Assembly: GCF_036785885.1 (NCBI RefSeq)
Contig: NC_092329.1
Coordinates: 2,914,001-2,978,000 of the forward strand
Length of the DNA stretch: 64,000 nt
Direction of reading: 5' to 3'
Source: Coffea arabica
Taxonomy: Eukaryota > Streptophyta > Magnoliopsida > Gentianales > Rubiaceae
The translations under genes and the position numbers were made by a program. Under the pieces are notes generated by a model. That model saw nothing but the letters and a program-made list of their open reading frames with translations, made no database searches and was not told the origin of the DNA. Below are positions 23,693 to 34,800 of the stretch, in pieces (the stretch's first letter is position 1; each line of letters begins with the position of its first letter).

Positions 23693-24497
23693 AAAAGCGG
23701 ATAGTTTATGTTAAGCCAGACTATTGATGGCTAAGCGGATCTTTTATTTTAAGCCAGACTGTTAAATGGCGACAATACACCCTTGTTTTTCCTTTTCTTC
23801 CTTTTACCTTTTCACCAGGCTGTGATTTTAGGGTTCAATAGAAAACTACTTAGATTCGGATGTACAGAAATTTGTGAATATATAGATTGTGGAGAAATTT
23901 GACTTCGGCCCGAGGCAGGAAGTCTGTTTTACTGATTGCTCACCACTGTTTCACTTGGGTCCTACTGTATTAGTTCTTTTTTGTCAACAGATAATCGGAA
24001 GCAATTATTGCCGCCGGGCATTTACTTGCATACTCAAGCGATATACGTCCGCAACAACACTTGTCTGAAATGTTCAGTTATTTAATCGGAAGCAATTATT
24101 GCTCTAGGGCATGCAAGCCAAGCGATATAGGTCTGGAGCAACACTTATCTGAAATGTTCAGTTATAGAACATTCAACCAGGCCTTGATGCAAGCCTTCAT
24201 CCGTTTTTTCCAAATTGAAGGAATTAGAAAACCTCGAGCAGATTTCCTGATTCATCTAAATATTCCTTCAGCCCTTCTCAGTGCATTCCATCATTTCCTG
24301 TCTTGTCCAAAATTCCAAGTGATTTATAATTTTCCTAACTGATTTAAAATTATGAAGGGGAAATAGAAGAATGGAAAGCTGATGAAACAGATTGTGGATC
24401 CAGTTTAAAAGTTTGAGCCTTCAATAACGCAGATGTACAAACTATTTGTCTTCAAAATTGAGATTCAAGTCACAACTAAAAGACTCGGCCCTATTGC
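23693..24497. other. 3' ends of two convergent genes
   Basis: Holds the TLDc 3' UTR and the mL53-like 3' UTR, plus a two-unit tandem repeat at 23992-24166. No further coding sequence is seen. Confidence 0.5.
23992..24166. repeat. Two-copy tandem repeat, period 91 bp
   Basis: The unit starting TAATCGGAAGCAATTATTGC at 23992 recurs at 24083. Both copies contain AAGCGATATA, GCAACAACACTT or GCAACACTT, and end in CTGAAATGTTCAGTTAT. The second copy is shorter and diverged in the middle. It is non-coding and lies just past the TLDc gene. Confidence 0.85.
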
Positions 24498-26485
24498 TCA
24501 ACTAATATCCTTGACATTGCTGACTGCAGTCACTGCTTCTTCTCTTCTGCTTTCTTCGGCTGGAACAGAAAAACAAGCACAAAGAAATATGTACTCAAAG
24601 CCGTGTATACTTCAGATTACTACTAGAGTATACAATCTGCTATAGAAAATTAATCCTGCGCCTACAATCAAGCAAAATATTTCCATTCACGACATTCAGC
24701 ACCATGCAGATGATTTGAAATAATGTCATGTAATAAAGGGAACTTGAACATTGAGAAGGGTAAATGGCGAAAGTGGTTACTAAACTATCAAAAATGGCAT
24801 AGCTCGGTCACCGAACTTTTTTTTTCCTCGACCAAAAGGTCATTTAACTCCTTAAAACAAGCCTTTGGGATCATTCTCTGAAATCACCTGCAATGCAAGA
24901 CATTTTTGTCCGTAAAATTGTACAATACCAGGTCAAATGTGCTTCTTTACTGTTGGTTTACTAGCGAAATTGGACGATATGACCCAAAAGACCCACTTTA
25001 AGGAGTTGAATGACCATTTTGGCATAATAAAAAAAAATGTGTTCAATGACCAAACCGTGCTATTTTAGATAGTTAAGTGATAATTTTCGCCATTTACTCT
25101 ATTGAGAATGATGCTGCTAATTCAATAGGCATTACCATGCGGCCCTTACGTCCAATTATGAACCACTAATAAAAATGGCATACTTTATGAGCTCAAAGCT
25201 ATTCAAACTAAACTCAACAGAACCACTATACAAATTGCTTGGCCATTCATTTCTTGATCTATGGATGGGTAAGAGAGCTAGTACCATGAATCTGAGCTAG
25301 AAATTACCTAATCCAAGTCGAGTACTTTTAACGGTTTAGTGAACCAAAGCTCTCACTCATTCAAGGCTTATCAGTGTAAGGGTCAAATACATGGAACGAA
25401 GAGCTACATCTAAGAGGGACACAGGAATTTAACACCACCGCGTCATGGCAACAGTAGCTCGCAGTCCATCAAAGCATTTATTTCGAGTATGAAAATCACC
25501 ACCCCACCAGAGTACTTAAATGCCAAAAACAAAAAGTTGAAATACACGTCGTGAAATACACTTGTACTTTTTGTTTTTGGCATTTACAAGGTAAAATAGG
25601 CCAAAAAAAAAAGTTGAAATCGTAATGAATGAGAAGCCCAATTCGATATAAAAATTGCACATTATTTCTTTTTTCAGCTACAAGAAGAGAGAGTTTCAGC
25701 TCTTTGTATTTCTCAAGAATCTAAAGCTGATGTGCACTATCAAATTGCACATTATTTGCATTTATATTAGCATTTTTCACAATTTAACTTCTAGCGTTGT
25801 TTATAGAATGAAGAACATGTTGAGCATGAAAGCTAAAACTTGGCAGACTCCAATAAAAGAGACCTAAAGTTTAGCAGAAAAATTAAATTTTGATCATGAA
25901 TTTTGCTTCATAATCCTCCGAAAAAAAAAAAGCAAAAGGAAAATCATATAAGCCCATAATCAACATCTATCTACAAAAATCATCATGAATATTGCTTCAT
26001 TAACCTCAAGGTTAATGAGATATACTCATCAAGCACACACCTTGTTCGACCAAATGCCACAGCCACTCCCAACCCACATCAAAATTATAATCAAGGGAAA
26101 AACCCCAAAAAATGGAAACAGAAGCTACCTTAATACCAGCGAATGGTTGGTTGAGCTCTTCCTCAGGTATAATGACAGGCCACCGCTCCCCAGCCTCTCG
26201 GAACATTTGCTCGGTCTCCAGGTACTGACCCTTCTCCAGAATCATGTTCCGGATGGTCTGCGCTGGAGTGGCGGTGGCGTCAAATTTCTCCTCAACTCCG
26301 TTGACGAAGGTGACGGTGATTTGAGGCGGTTGATCGTCGGTCCGGCGCTTAACTTGGACCTGGCAAGCTGGGTTCGATTCCTTAGCCTTGCGGGCGTTGC
26401 ATTGAGCCAAAAACTCCATACACGCCGCCGTCCGTGGATCCAATGCGTTGAACTCGATCCTCACCTTCGACAAGAACTTCAACAT
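24498..26485 (-). CDS. Mitochondrial large-subunit ribosomal protein mL53-like
   Basis: Two coding exons on the minus strand: 26485-26129 (119 aa) and, after a 1.57-kb intron, 24557-24498 (19 aa plus stop), giving 138 aa. The first exon encodes MLKFLSKVRIEFNALDP, then FLAQCNARKAKESNP and QVQVKRR, with the thioredoxin-like pattern of the mL53/MRPL53 family, a mitochondrial ribosome component. It ends at GIK with donor GTAGCT. The last exon (PKKAEEE...VSNVKDIS) was chosen because its acceptor TTCTGTTCCAG is strong, the phase fits and a basic/acidic tail is usual; the first exon is much surer than the second. Without splicing the frame would continue for 10 residues and more into the intron. A separate cleavable presequence is not obvious. 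A TLDc gene and a gene of this type are also near neighbours in Arabidopsis as far as I recall. Confidence 0.75.
24758..25100. mobile_element. Foldback MITE with long inverted repeats, inside the mL53-like intron
   Basis: The left arm GGGTAAATGGCGAAAGTGGT and the reverse complement of the right arm, AGAGTAAATGGCGAAAATTA, stay alignable for nearly 60 bp. ATTGAGAA flanks both sides (24750-24757 and 25101-25108), an 8-bp duplication that suggests the hAT class, though a 9-bp imperfect duplication is possible. It has no coding capacity and sits in the large intron of the mL53-like gene. Confidence 0.8.
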
Positions 26486-27850
26486 TTTCCCCACCTTTCC
26501 TTTTTCCTATTCTTCTGTTTCTCTCGCTTGAGGTTTTGCACAAACCAGGTCGAACTCTCCTTTACTCAGTCCCACATCGGTCCTCTTAATAACCATTCTT
26601 TTCTTTAATTCATTTTTTGGCGGCTAAGCGAGCATCACACCGCGGACGAAGTGAGCGGGTCAGGACCACCACCTGTGTGAGTTTGGACCCAGGAAAGTCC
26701 CCGGGCCATTACTGTAGAGATACAGGCTCGGCAACGAGTAAACTTACTGGACTGGGGAGTCTGTTGGGCTGAGACGCGTGTGGAGCCTTGTGACTCCCGT
26801 CCAGAAGTACCTTGGCCGAAAAACAGTTATTCACTTGGTCCACTGAGACTAACAGAACGGGGCTTATGATCCGTGGTGTTCGCCTTTTGGGCCAACAGTG
26901 TTGCTTTGAAGTATTGTTTTTCGGACGGCAAATTTGGGCCCTCAAATGCGAGAATAATTCGTTGTTTGGCTCTTTTTTTTAACCCCTAAATTGTGGTTAA
27001 CTTTGTTCTCTCTATTTGTCAAATTCATTTTGAATTAAGGATATACGGATTCATATATTTTTCTTCGTATTACAATTTAATATTTAAATCTCATATATTA
27101 GCTTCCAATTTAGTATGTTAATTTCCATCCTTCAGCATTGGGTCATACTTTTATTTTGAGCACAATGTGGTTGTTGTTTGATCACATTTTTAGTTTGTGG
27201 CAGGGATTAGGCAAGATTCGATTCAATAAAACAAACTGCTAATCCGGGTATAGAAATATAAGAAGCCGTAAAACAAAAGAAAAAAAAAACTAGTTAAATG
27301 CGAAAATTGTTTTAGCTTCTCTCTCCCTTTTTAACTTTCCGAATAAACTTTAAGTTGTAGTTTTGTCTAAAATTATCACGTCAATGCACATAAACATATC
27401 AGAAAGCAAAAGGATTGAAAGAATAATGAGTGGAAAGACCAAAAAAAAAAAAAAAAAGGAAAAAAATTGAACTGCATATGTGTTATTCCCACACTGTAAA
27501 TATCCACAAATCCAATAGTTACGAACTTTTGAGCATCTTTCTGAGAACACAACAATCATCGCTGATCAAACTTCCAAAGATGTTCAACCGATATCAGACA
27601 TTGAAAGGCAGGAAACAAGGAAAAGGTCACATTATGAAATTCCGGGAACCATGTCAAATAAATACCAACTATCAAGTTGCACATTTGCAAAACGTCAAAA
27701 TAATCTCAACCGATCAGAAATAAATAAATTAAAAATTGATTCTTTTGCTGTATAGTATTAAAAATGAAAACAAAAGAAAACGGCCCACTACAATTAGCAT
27801 TCCACCCAAAAAACAAAAAATGATATACATGGAGATGCTAACTGTACGGA
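26486..27850. other. mL53-like promoter and CCCH gene 3' region
   Basis: About 1.36 kb without a supported coding exon. The left part is the mL53-like promoter with three site II-type boxes, listed separately. The right part includes the CCCH gene 3' UTR. Confidence 0.5.
26765..26940. promoter_or_regulatory. Three site II (TGGGCY) boxes upstream of the mL53-like gene
   Basis: TGGGCT at 26765-26770 and TGGGCC at 26888-26893 and 26935-26940 lie 280-455 bp upstream of the start codon. Site II elements are bound by TCP factors and are enriched in plant promoters of ribosomal and mitochondrial proteins, which fits the downstream gene. The motif is short, so the clustering is the main support. Confidence 0.45.
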
Positions 27851-30066
27851 TTATGTACCAGTGATCTCCCTATCCATTTTCATTCTCTTAGCACTTTGTG
27901 AATCTGGCATTCCATTAACCCTCTGCTGGGGTGATGATTCATCATGTTGATATGCACAGTTGGCTCCATTCCGACATCCCCTTGAACTGTTAAAATACAT
28001 ACAAGGCTTCATTATTTTGGGTTTCATATCTCTGGATTTCGGGTTATTTAAGGGTTCTCTGGCCGAGAGCAAGGGAGTGTTGCTGCGGTTGTTGTAATGT
28101 AGCATTGGTTCTTGTCTATCTCCTCCATGTTGCTGGATCAGGCTCTTATAATAGTTAATATCCTTTGCAACAGGAGCCCCTACAGATGGAGATGGAGCTG
28201 AGACAACATCAGGTACTGGCGGCCGCATATTGGAAATAGATGCAATCCGACTCGGAGGGTAGAAGACTCCACCAGAAGCAGCTGTAACAGGAGGTGCAAC
28301 AACTTCTGGTCTGCTAATGTGGGCTAAAGGCCGATCTGTTCTACTAATAGAAATCTGAGACTGATCAGATAAACTTATTCCTGGTGTCATTGGCCTGGGC
28401 CTATTTGGCATGCTAGGGCCTGGTATACTCTGTGTGGTTGTTGATGCGATATTTGGAATTGCAGTGGCTGGCACATTCTGCATGCTTGCAACAGGCATTC
28501 GAGTACTGATAGATGCCATATGCTGCATATTAGTTGGCACATTCTGCATGCTGGTCGCTGGCATGGTTTGTGTACTAGTGGAGGATCCATGGTTCTTGAC
28601 CAATTGTTCAACCATTTTTGGGTCACTCAGAATTTTGATGAGCAAGTCGCGGTCAATCATATTTCCTTGATTGGTGTTGGTCATTACCGCACTCAAGGCA
28701 GCATGTGCAGCTGCTACAACATCAAGATCCACTCCAGTGATTACCTCAGTTGCAGGGGCTCTCTGGGGATGATTAATTGTCACATGAGATGAGGAAGCTC
28801 CAGGTGTCAAGGGCTGGGACTGTAAGCTGAGGGGAAGAGTGTTCATTGTCACAGAATCAAATAATGCATTTGTAGGTGCAGGTGCATCTTCATCTTCAAT
28901 AGGAGTGATGGGAATATGAGTAACTGGTTCATCAGAAGAGATTTCTGCACCCGCATCAGTAGAAGGACTGCATGGAAATAGATGTAATTTGAGGAAAAAC
29001 TTTACATGCTAATAAGTCTCAAAACACATACAAATATAAAGCACCTAGTAAGAAAGAAAACCCACTCTGGAGGAATAGCAGATGGTCGTGGATAAATTGC
29101 CTCAAGCACTGTGTTCTCCCGCCTATTTTCACGTTCAACTTCTACACTTTCTTCTCCAGCAACCACTCTCCAAGCATCATCCAATACAAACTGCCAAATC
29201 CAAAGGAACAAACAGAATGTTACAACAAGGAACGGGTTCTGCAACCCAAATTACATGATCGTGCACCTGCAAATTGTCTTCAATTAGTATGCTTTATCAT
29301 GCACTTTAAGAGACAGTTCACATTACTACAAAGAGTGATTTCCAAGAAAATTTTCTTTTTCCACAAAGACGTACAAAACTTTAAGCTTGGAATCTTACGA
29401 GCAACTTTGTTTTTGCATACATATGACTTTATGCTAAATTGAAAACCAAAGTGGAAACAAACTCACACAATCTAAACGAATATAAATTCAGTGGGAAACT
29501 CGTGAGACAATTAGTTATCGTCCTACCCCGTAATTCAGGAAATATCCAAAACCTAAACGAAAATCTGTTCTTTCACCCCATGTGACATCCTCTATTCCAT
29601 AAAACACAAACTAAAACTGCAGATTTTCAACTCCATGCAAGTATACAACTCCACATTACACCCAAAAATAATTTAAAAAAAAAAGTAGCACCATAAGTCA
29701 TCTTTGTTTCTACTCAATCATATTTTGATCACAAATTTGATTAAAAATTATCCTCTTTCCCAGTGTTATTCTTCCTTTCCCCATACATGGAAAGAATGGC
29801 TCAAGAGTTTAAAGAGAAATATAAACGCCACAAATTCAGTGGAAAAAGTCTCTTACTCTAGGAGGGCATTTCCATTTGATAAGAGGTATTTGGGGTAATT
29901 TATTCCAAAGGAGATTTGCAGGCTGAGTTCCTTCAAAGCCTGGTGGTAAATTGTCATCAGACACTAAGGAATTTGAGTTTGATGACCATGATGTCTTTGC
30001 TTGGAGGTGATCCTGACACCCAAACCCAACTTGTGCAGGAGTCTCTTCCGATAAAAACAGTCTTAC
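27851..30066 (-). CDS. CCCH zinc-finger protein (C3H6 type), 5' exon not found
   Basis: Three coding exons on the minus strand: 30066-29857 (70 aa), 29190-29066 and 28967-27851; in phase they give 483 aa and a stop. The first visible exon encodes VRLFLSEETPAQVG, then LPPGFEGTQPANLL and IPLIKWKCPPR. The second encodes FVLDDAWRVVAGEES and LEAIYPRPSAIPP. The third has the QGNMIDRDLLIKILSDPK helix, a degenerate Met/Pro/Thr-rich repeat, NYYKSLIQQHGG, and one CX8CX5CX3H zinc finger (CMYFNSSRGC ... CAYQH) near the C-terminus, followed by a basic tail that may be a nuclear signal. This matches Arabidopsis C3H6 (At1g19860) along its length except for about 20 N-terminal residues (the usual SKRVSWASDVNLCQ), whose exon should lie just upstream but is not recognisable. 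A nucleic-acid-binding role is inferred from the finger. Confidence 0.88.
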
Positions 30067-31805
30067 CTATTAAAAGAAATACATTAATCCATCAAACACA
30101 AATATAAATCAATCATATAAGTTTGTAAGTACCACATTATCAAGAAAGGGACAAGCAGATAAAATACTCCCATGAAAATTTTGATAGTGTATCCATTAAA
30201 GCATGCAAACAATAAAGCAATAAAAGAATGAAAAGACACAGAACTTCCAGAATAACCAGATAAAGTTGCAAAAGAATATGAACAACCAAGTAAAGAAATT
30301 TAAAGTAGAAAACTTGACAGACAAATTGTCTGGTTAGAACTACTACAAAAAGCAGATTGCCAGCAAAAGCAATTTCCACATTAAACCACACTTCCCAAGT
30401 TCCAAAACACTTCAGTAGCTCCAATCAATTTTGGCCTTAGAATACTTTCACCCCACTTGTCTCCCTCTCTCCCCTCCCTCCACAAATTGCCACAATCCAA
30501 ACCACCTCATCCCAGATGCAAAAACACAGATGAGCATGACTGCTTCCCAAGAAAGTGGTAGCATCCTTGCATCCATTTGTCTAACCTCATTCACCAGTGA
30601 CAAGGCAGCTTATCTGTGACCAGCTTTGGAAGCATGTGTGGAACCGTATTGTCCAAAGAACAATAAAATTTTGAACATTGGCAACCCTGTGCTGCACATA
30701 CTACACAGTTCTTGATGCTCAGATGCACAATGAAGTCTGGAGACTGTCATAGAAAAGTAAAGGACTAGATGAATATGATAAAATAGAAAATACATGTCTT
30801 CTAGGAACTGAAAACCCAATTTTTTATTTTAAAGCAGCGAGATGATATAAACCTCTTGACCAAGACAGATATGCAAGTTGCCCCTGATCCACTCAACCAT
30901 CACTCACTTTCTTTCAAGATTCTGAAAATCAAGAACTATAGATGGCATCAACAATATCAGATGTTATACACTACTTGAATGCTGATGCGCTTGTCACGGG
31001 GAAAAGTTAATAGAGTTCAATGTCTACCAATGTCTAGGATTACATCTTTTGCAGATTGTTCACTCCTTCCCAAGTGTCGTTTTGGAAAATCCCCCGATTG
31101 AAGTATACTATACTAATCATCCACAGTTGTTTAAGCATGGACATAGGTTAACATGCCAAGTCAAGCTCCTTCTAGACCCCAGCTCAGCACAGTTCATTCT
31201 TCCTACTAATCAAACGATGAAATTACCAAGGAGTTTCCCTCAGTGGAACAGTGTCATCTCTGGGCTGAGGCCTGAGAGGTCTTGAGTTTAAGCTATCAGA
31301 GCAGAACCATCATACACATGGTCCTCATCGTCCTCCCGTTAAAAGTCCGACCAAACAACTTCTGCAGTGCTTTAGGAATATTTTGGTGCCGAAGTAGTCA
31401 ACATGATTCGGGCATACAACCGGATCATGACTTAAAAACTTAGCCAAGCAGCCATTTCTTTTAATTATATATTGCCCCACACAAAATCGTGTCAAGATGC
31501 AGTGATCAATCACAAATTACAGCAAGCATACAGGCAAACCTTACCACGAATCTTCACTAGGCAAAGCAGGGGAAAATAAACAAAAGAAGAAATTAAGAGC
31601 AATTTGTTAATTTACATGAAATTTGTCTCTTCACATCTCTCCGCCTCTGAAAAGTATGAGCCTGAGGTACCAGTTTTAGTATGAATCATAAAGAGCAAAA
31701 TGCCAGAAATCACCAGCAGATGGCCAGTCCTGTAAATTGGTCAAATCCGCGCAAATAAACCTTCAAGGAATCTTGAGCATCATGTGCATTGTGTCATCGA
31801 TATGT
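30067..31805. other. Presumed CCCH 5' intron/leader and IQD32 3' region
   Basis: I read both strands for the missing first exon of the CCCH gene and found no SKRVSWASD-like sequence with a donor site. No other coding evidence. The right end should contain the IQD32 3' UTR. Confidence 0.5.
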
Positions 31806-34800
31806 TCATCTTAGCCACTTCCTCTCTGGAAAAAAAGTAAAATCTCATTGTGAACAAAAAGATACAAGGCTACAAGCCAAACATCAACCGCATACAAATA
31901 AAAAACCACAGACAATATTAAAATAATAAATTTTACAAAAAAAGAAGAAAAAAAAGCCAACACTGGATGAAACACATAATAATGATTACACATGAAATCA
32001 ACTTTTCAACAAGCTCTCTGTAGAGCTAAAAAAACCAAAATACCTTGAGGAGAATGAGTTCCATTTCCCTTGGCAGCCTGCTGTGCCTGAGACAGAGACC
32101 GCTGGACACGAGGTGACCCCTGTCTTGTGTTTGAACCAGATAGGGATTGTCTTTTTTTAATGTACACATCCTTGTACTGCGTATCAGGACTTGATCTTGG
32201 AGAGTTATTAGCAAGAGCTTTGGCTCTTGCTGATTCTGTTGCTTGCATATAACTCGGCAGAGAGTTGCTACTACTACTTTCCCTTGGTTCTTGATCACCA
32301 TGATCAGTTTTAGCTGTCCCAAAGGAGTTGCGCCGCTTCCCTGCTTTATGCTCCCTCGATAAATGCTCTGAGATACTTCTTGCACCATTATCTTCATTAG
32401 GTTCCAATTGGGATTCTTTACCAGTAGATACAGGTCCATGTTTATGTTTGGTACCATGCTTCCCACTCCTGATTCTCTTGGGCTTCACTGACACCTGACT
32501 AGAAGGTGTTCCATGGGATTCAGGGATTGTTACATGGCTTCTTGGAGAAGCTTCAGGTGATGATTTAGACACTGGATGGCTTGACTCAGATTCCATCTCC
32601 ACAAGCACACCAGTGGCAATAGAATCTGGCTTCTCCTCTATCTCAGATGATTCAACAGTCACTATAGAGCTCACATGCTCGGATTCAACAGCAGTACTGT
32701 TCTCCTGTTTCTCTGGCTGACTCAAATTTGAGTGTGATACATCTCTCTCCGAGAGTATGGACTCAACCTTTTCATCAACTTCCAAGTTTAGACTGCTCTT
32801 AGGATTTTCAGTGCCGTACTCCGAACTTTTGGTTTCCTTCTCAAAATCAACCACTCCAACCTCAGACCTATCCGGAGAATCAAGTGTGGAAGAAATAGAA
32901 AGTTCAGTCCCACATTCAGAGCCACCAACTTGAATTCCAGAAGTTTGGGGAATAGAACTTTCAGCATGATCAATTTCCCTGGCACCAAATGCATGATTTG
33001 TGCCAGGTAAAACAGCATCCATAGAATAATCTACACCAGCATCTTGATTGGACAAACCAACTGATTTTCCTAAATTGGCAGCTGAACTAAGTTCTTCAAA
33101 CTTCGATTGAACTGCAATAAATGCAGGATTTGATGCCTTTCTTGATACGGATGAAGATTTCTTTCCATCAATTTCAGAACCTTCAGGTGCAGTTCTCTCG
33201 GACACGTCCACATGCTGCCTGCGTTCCATTTCAGATTGATCATGAAATGAATCAGGCTCAGCTTTGCAAACATCAGATGCTCTATGATCATCAGGTAGAG
33301 ATTCTAATGTGTTATTGCTCAAATTTGCTTGTTCAACATTTTGAGGATGGGACTGCTTGTGGCTGTGACTCACTGAAGATACGGTTGGCCTGCATTCTTG
33401 AAAGTTGTAGCTGTCTGCATCATATGTGTTGACATTATTATCAGCTTCGGAAGCCAGTGACAATGCTTCAGCACTAGTCTTGATGTCTCTTGATTGACAA
33501 TTTTCTGGAGATGATACTGCAGTTTCTAGTTGGCAGTCTGCTTCCACGATGTCGTCCTTACCTTGTTGATCTTTAGCAAACTCTAATTTCTGTGACTGTC
33601 CATTTTCCACTGATGCAACGGACATCCAGCGCTCCAACCATTTCCAGGCTGAGTCCGACTTGGAAGGATCACACTTGATATTGATGGTTTTGGTCTTGGG
33701 TGTTGATTCCAGAAGCTTACGCCAAGAAGAGTAACAGAAAACAAGATACAACAGAATAAGATTCTCAACCATCCAATCTTAATAAGATTAAATAAAAGAC
33801 ATAGGAATCATAATAACTTCTTTTACCTGACGTGCAAATGCATTACTTAGCAACTTCTCTATGGAAGTATATGTGTATGGCTCGGTCCCCGTATTTTCTT
33901 TCTCCTGAACACATTGAAGAACATTTAGACAAATATTTAAAAGACAACACAGTAAAATTTTAGATACAAAATTTCTCTTCCTCAAACTTTTCCATCAGGC
34001 AAGTCAGCCTGACAATAAGACATCTTCAAAGTACAATCCAGAAATAATACCAACAACCACAAATTGTCTAGATCACAATGAATTTTTCTAGAAAATCATT
34101 TTGCATACTATTTATACAAGACAAAAAAAAAAAAAAAAAACAAACTTTACCCTTAATCCTCGTCCTAAATATGCAGGATGGACCAACAACTCATGCAGGT
34201 ACTTGTCTAAAAGTCAATCAATGGAAACAGAAATAACCACCATGATAAACTTAACTCACGATGAAATTGTGAAAAGTGATAACTTGAGCTGAACTTTTAC
34301 CATGAATGAACCATGATTGTTAATTCCATTCTTTTCATCTAAATTTTCTTCAATGTTTGACCGTTTTAGAAGCAAGCGAGCACGGCGTTTTCGGACAAGC
34401 GCTTGCATTTTAACAATGGCTTTGACACATCGAAGGCTACCCACAGCATGCCGCCTAACTATGTGTCCACGTACAGCAGCTTGCAACTTAATTATATTCT
34501 TATGCTTCAATAACACTCTTTGAGCCTGGAAACATAAGAAACACATAATAAAAATCTATTTTCATCTTAAGTTAAACAATCAATACGTTGAAAGCCTCAC
34601 CAGATATCTCCTAACTGCAGATTGGATGACAATTACAATTGCTTCATCCAGGATGCTGGCAATTCCGTTCTCATCCTCGGCAGAAGCTATAGCTGATGAT
34701 GATTTTGAATCCACAGGAATTTGCACCTCGTTTTTCTCCTCTGTCCATTGAGCAGCAGAGGTTTTATCTCGAATAGTAGAGCTAGCCTGCGTCTGCAAGC

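Noticed and set aside
25985-26608. 207-aa + strand frame opposite the mL53-like exon
   Set aside because: Antisense shadow: the minus strand carries the conserved protein and splice site.
30530-30575. Minus-strand stretch encoding LSWEAVMLIC as the lost CCCH exon
   Set aside because: Only the S-W pair and the final Cys match the expected SWASDVNLC, there is no basic SKR before it, and no donor follows.
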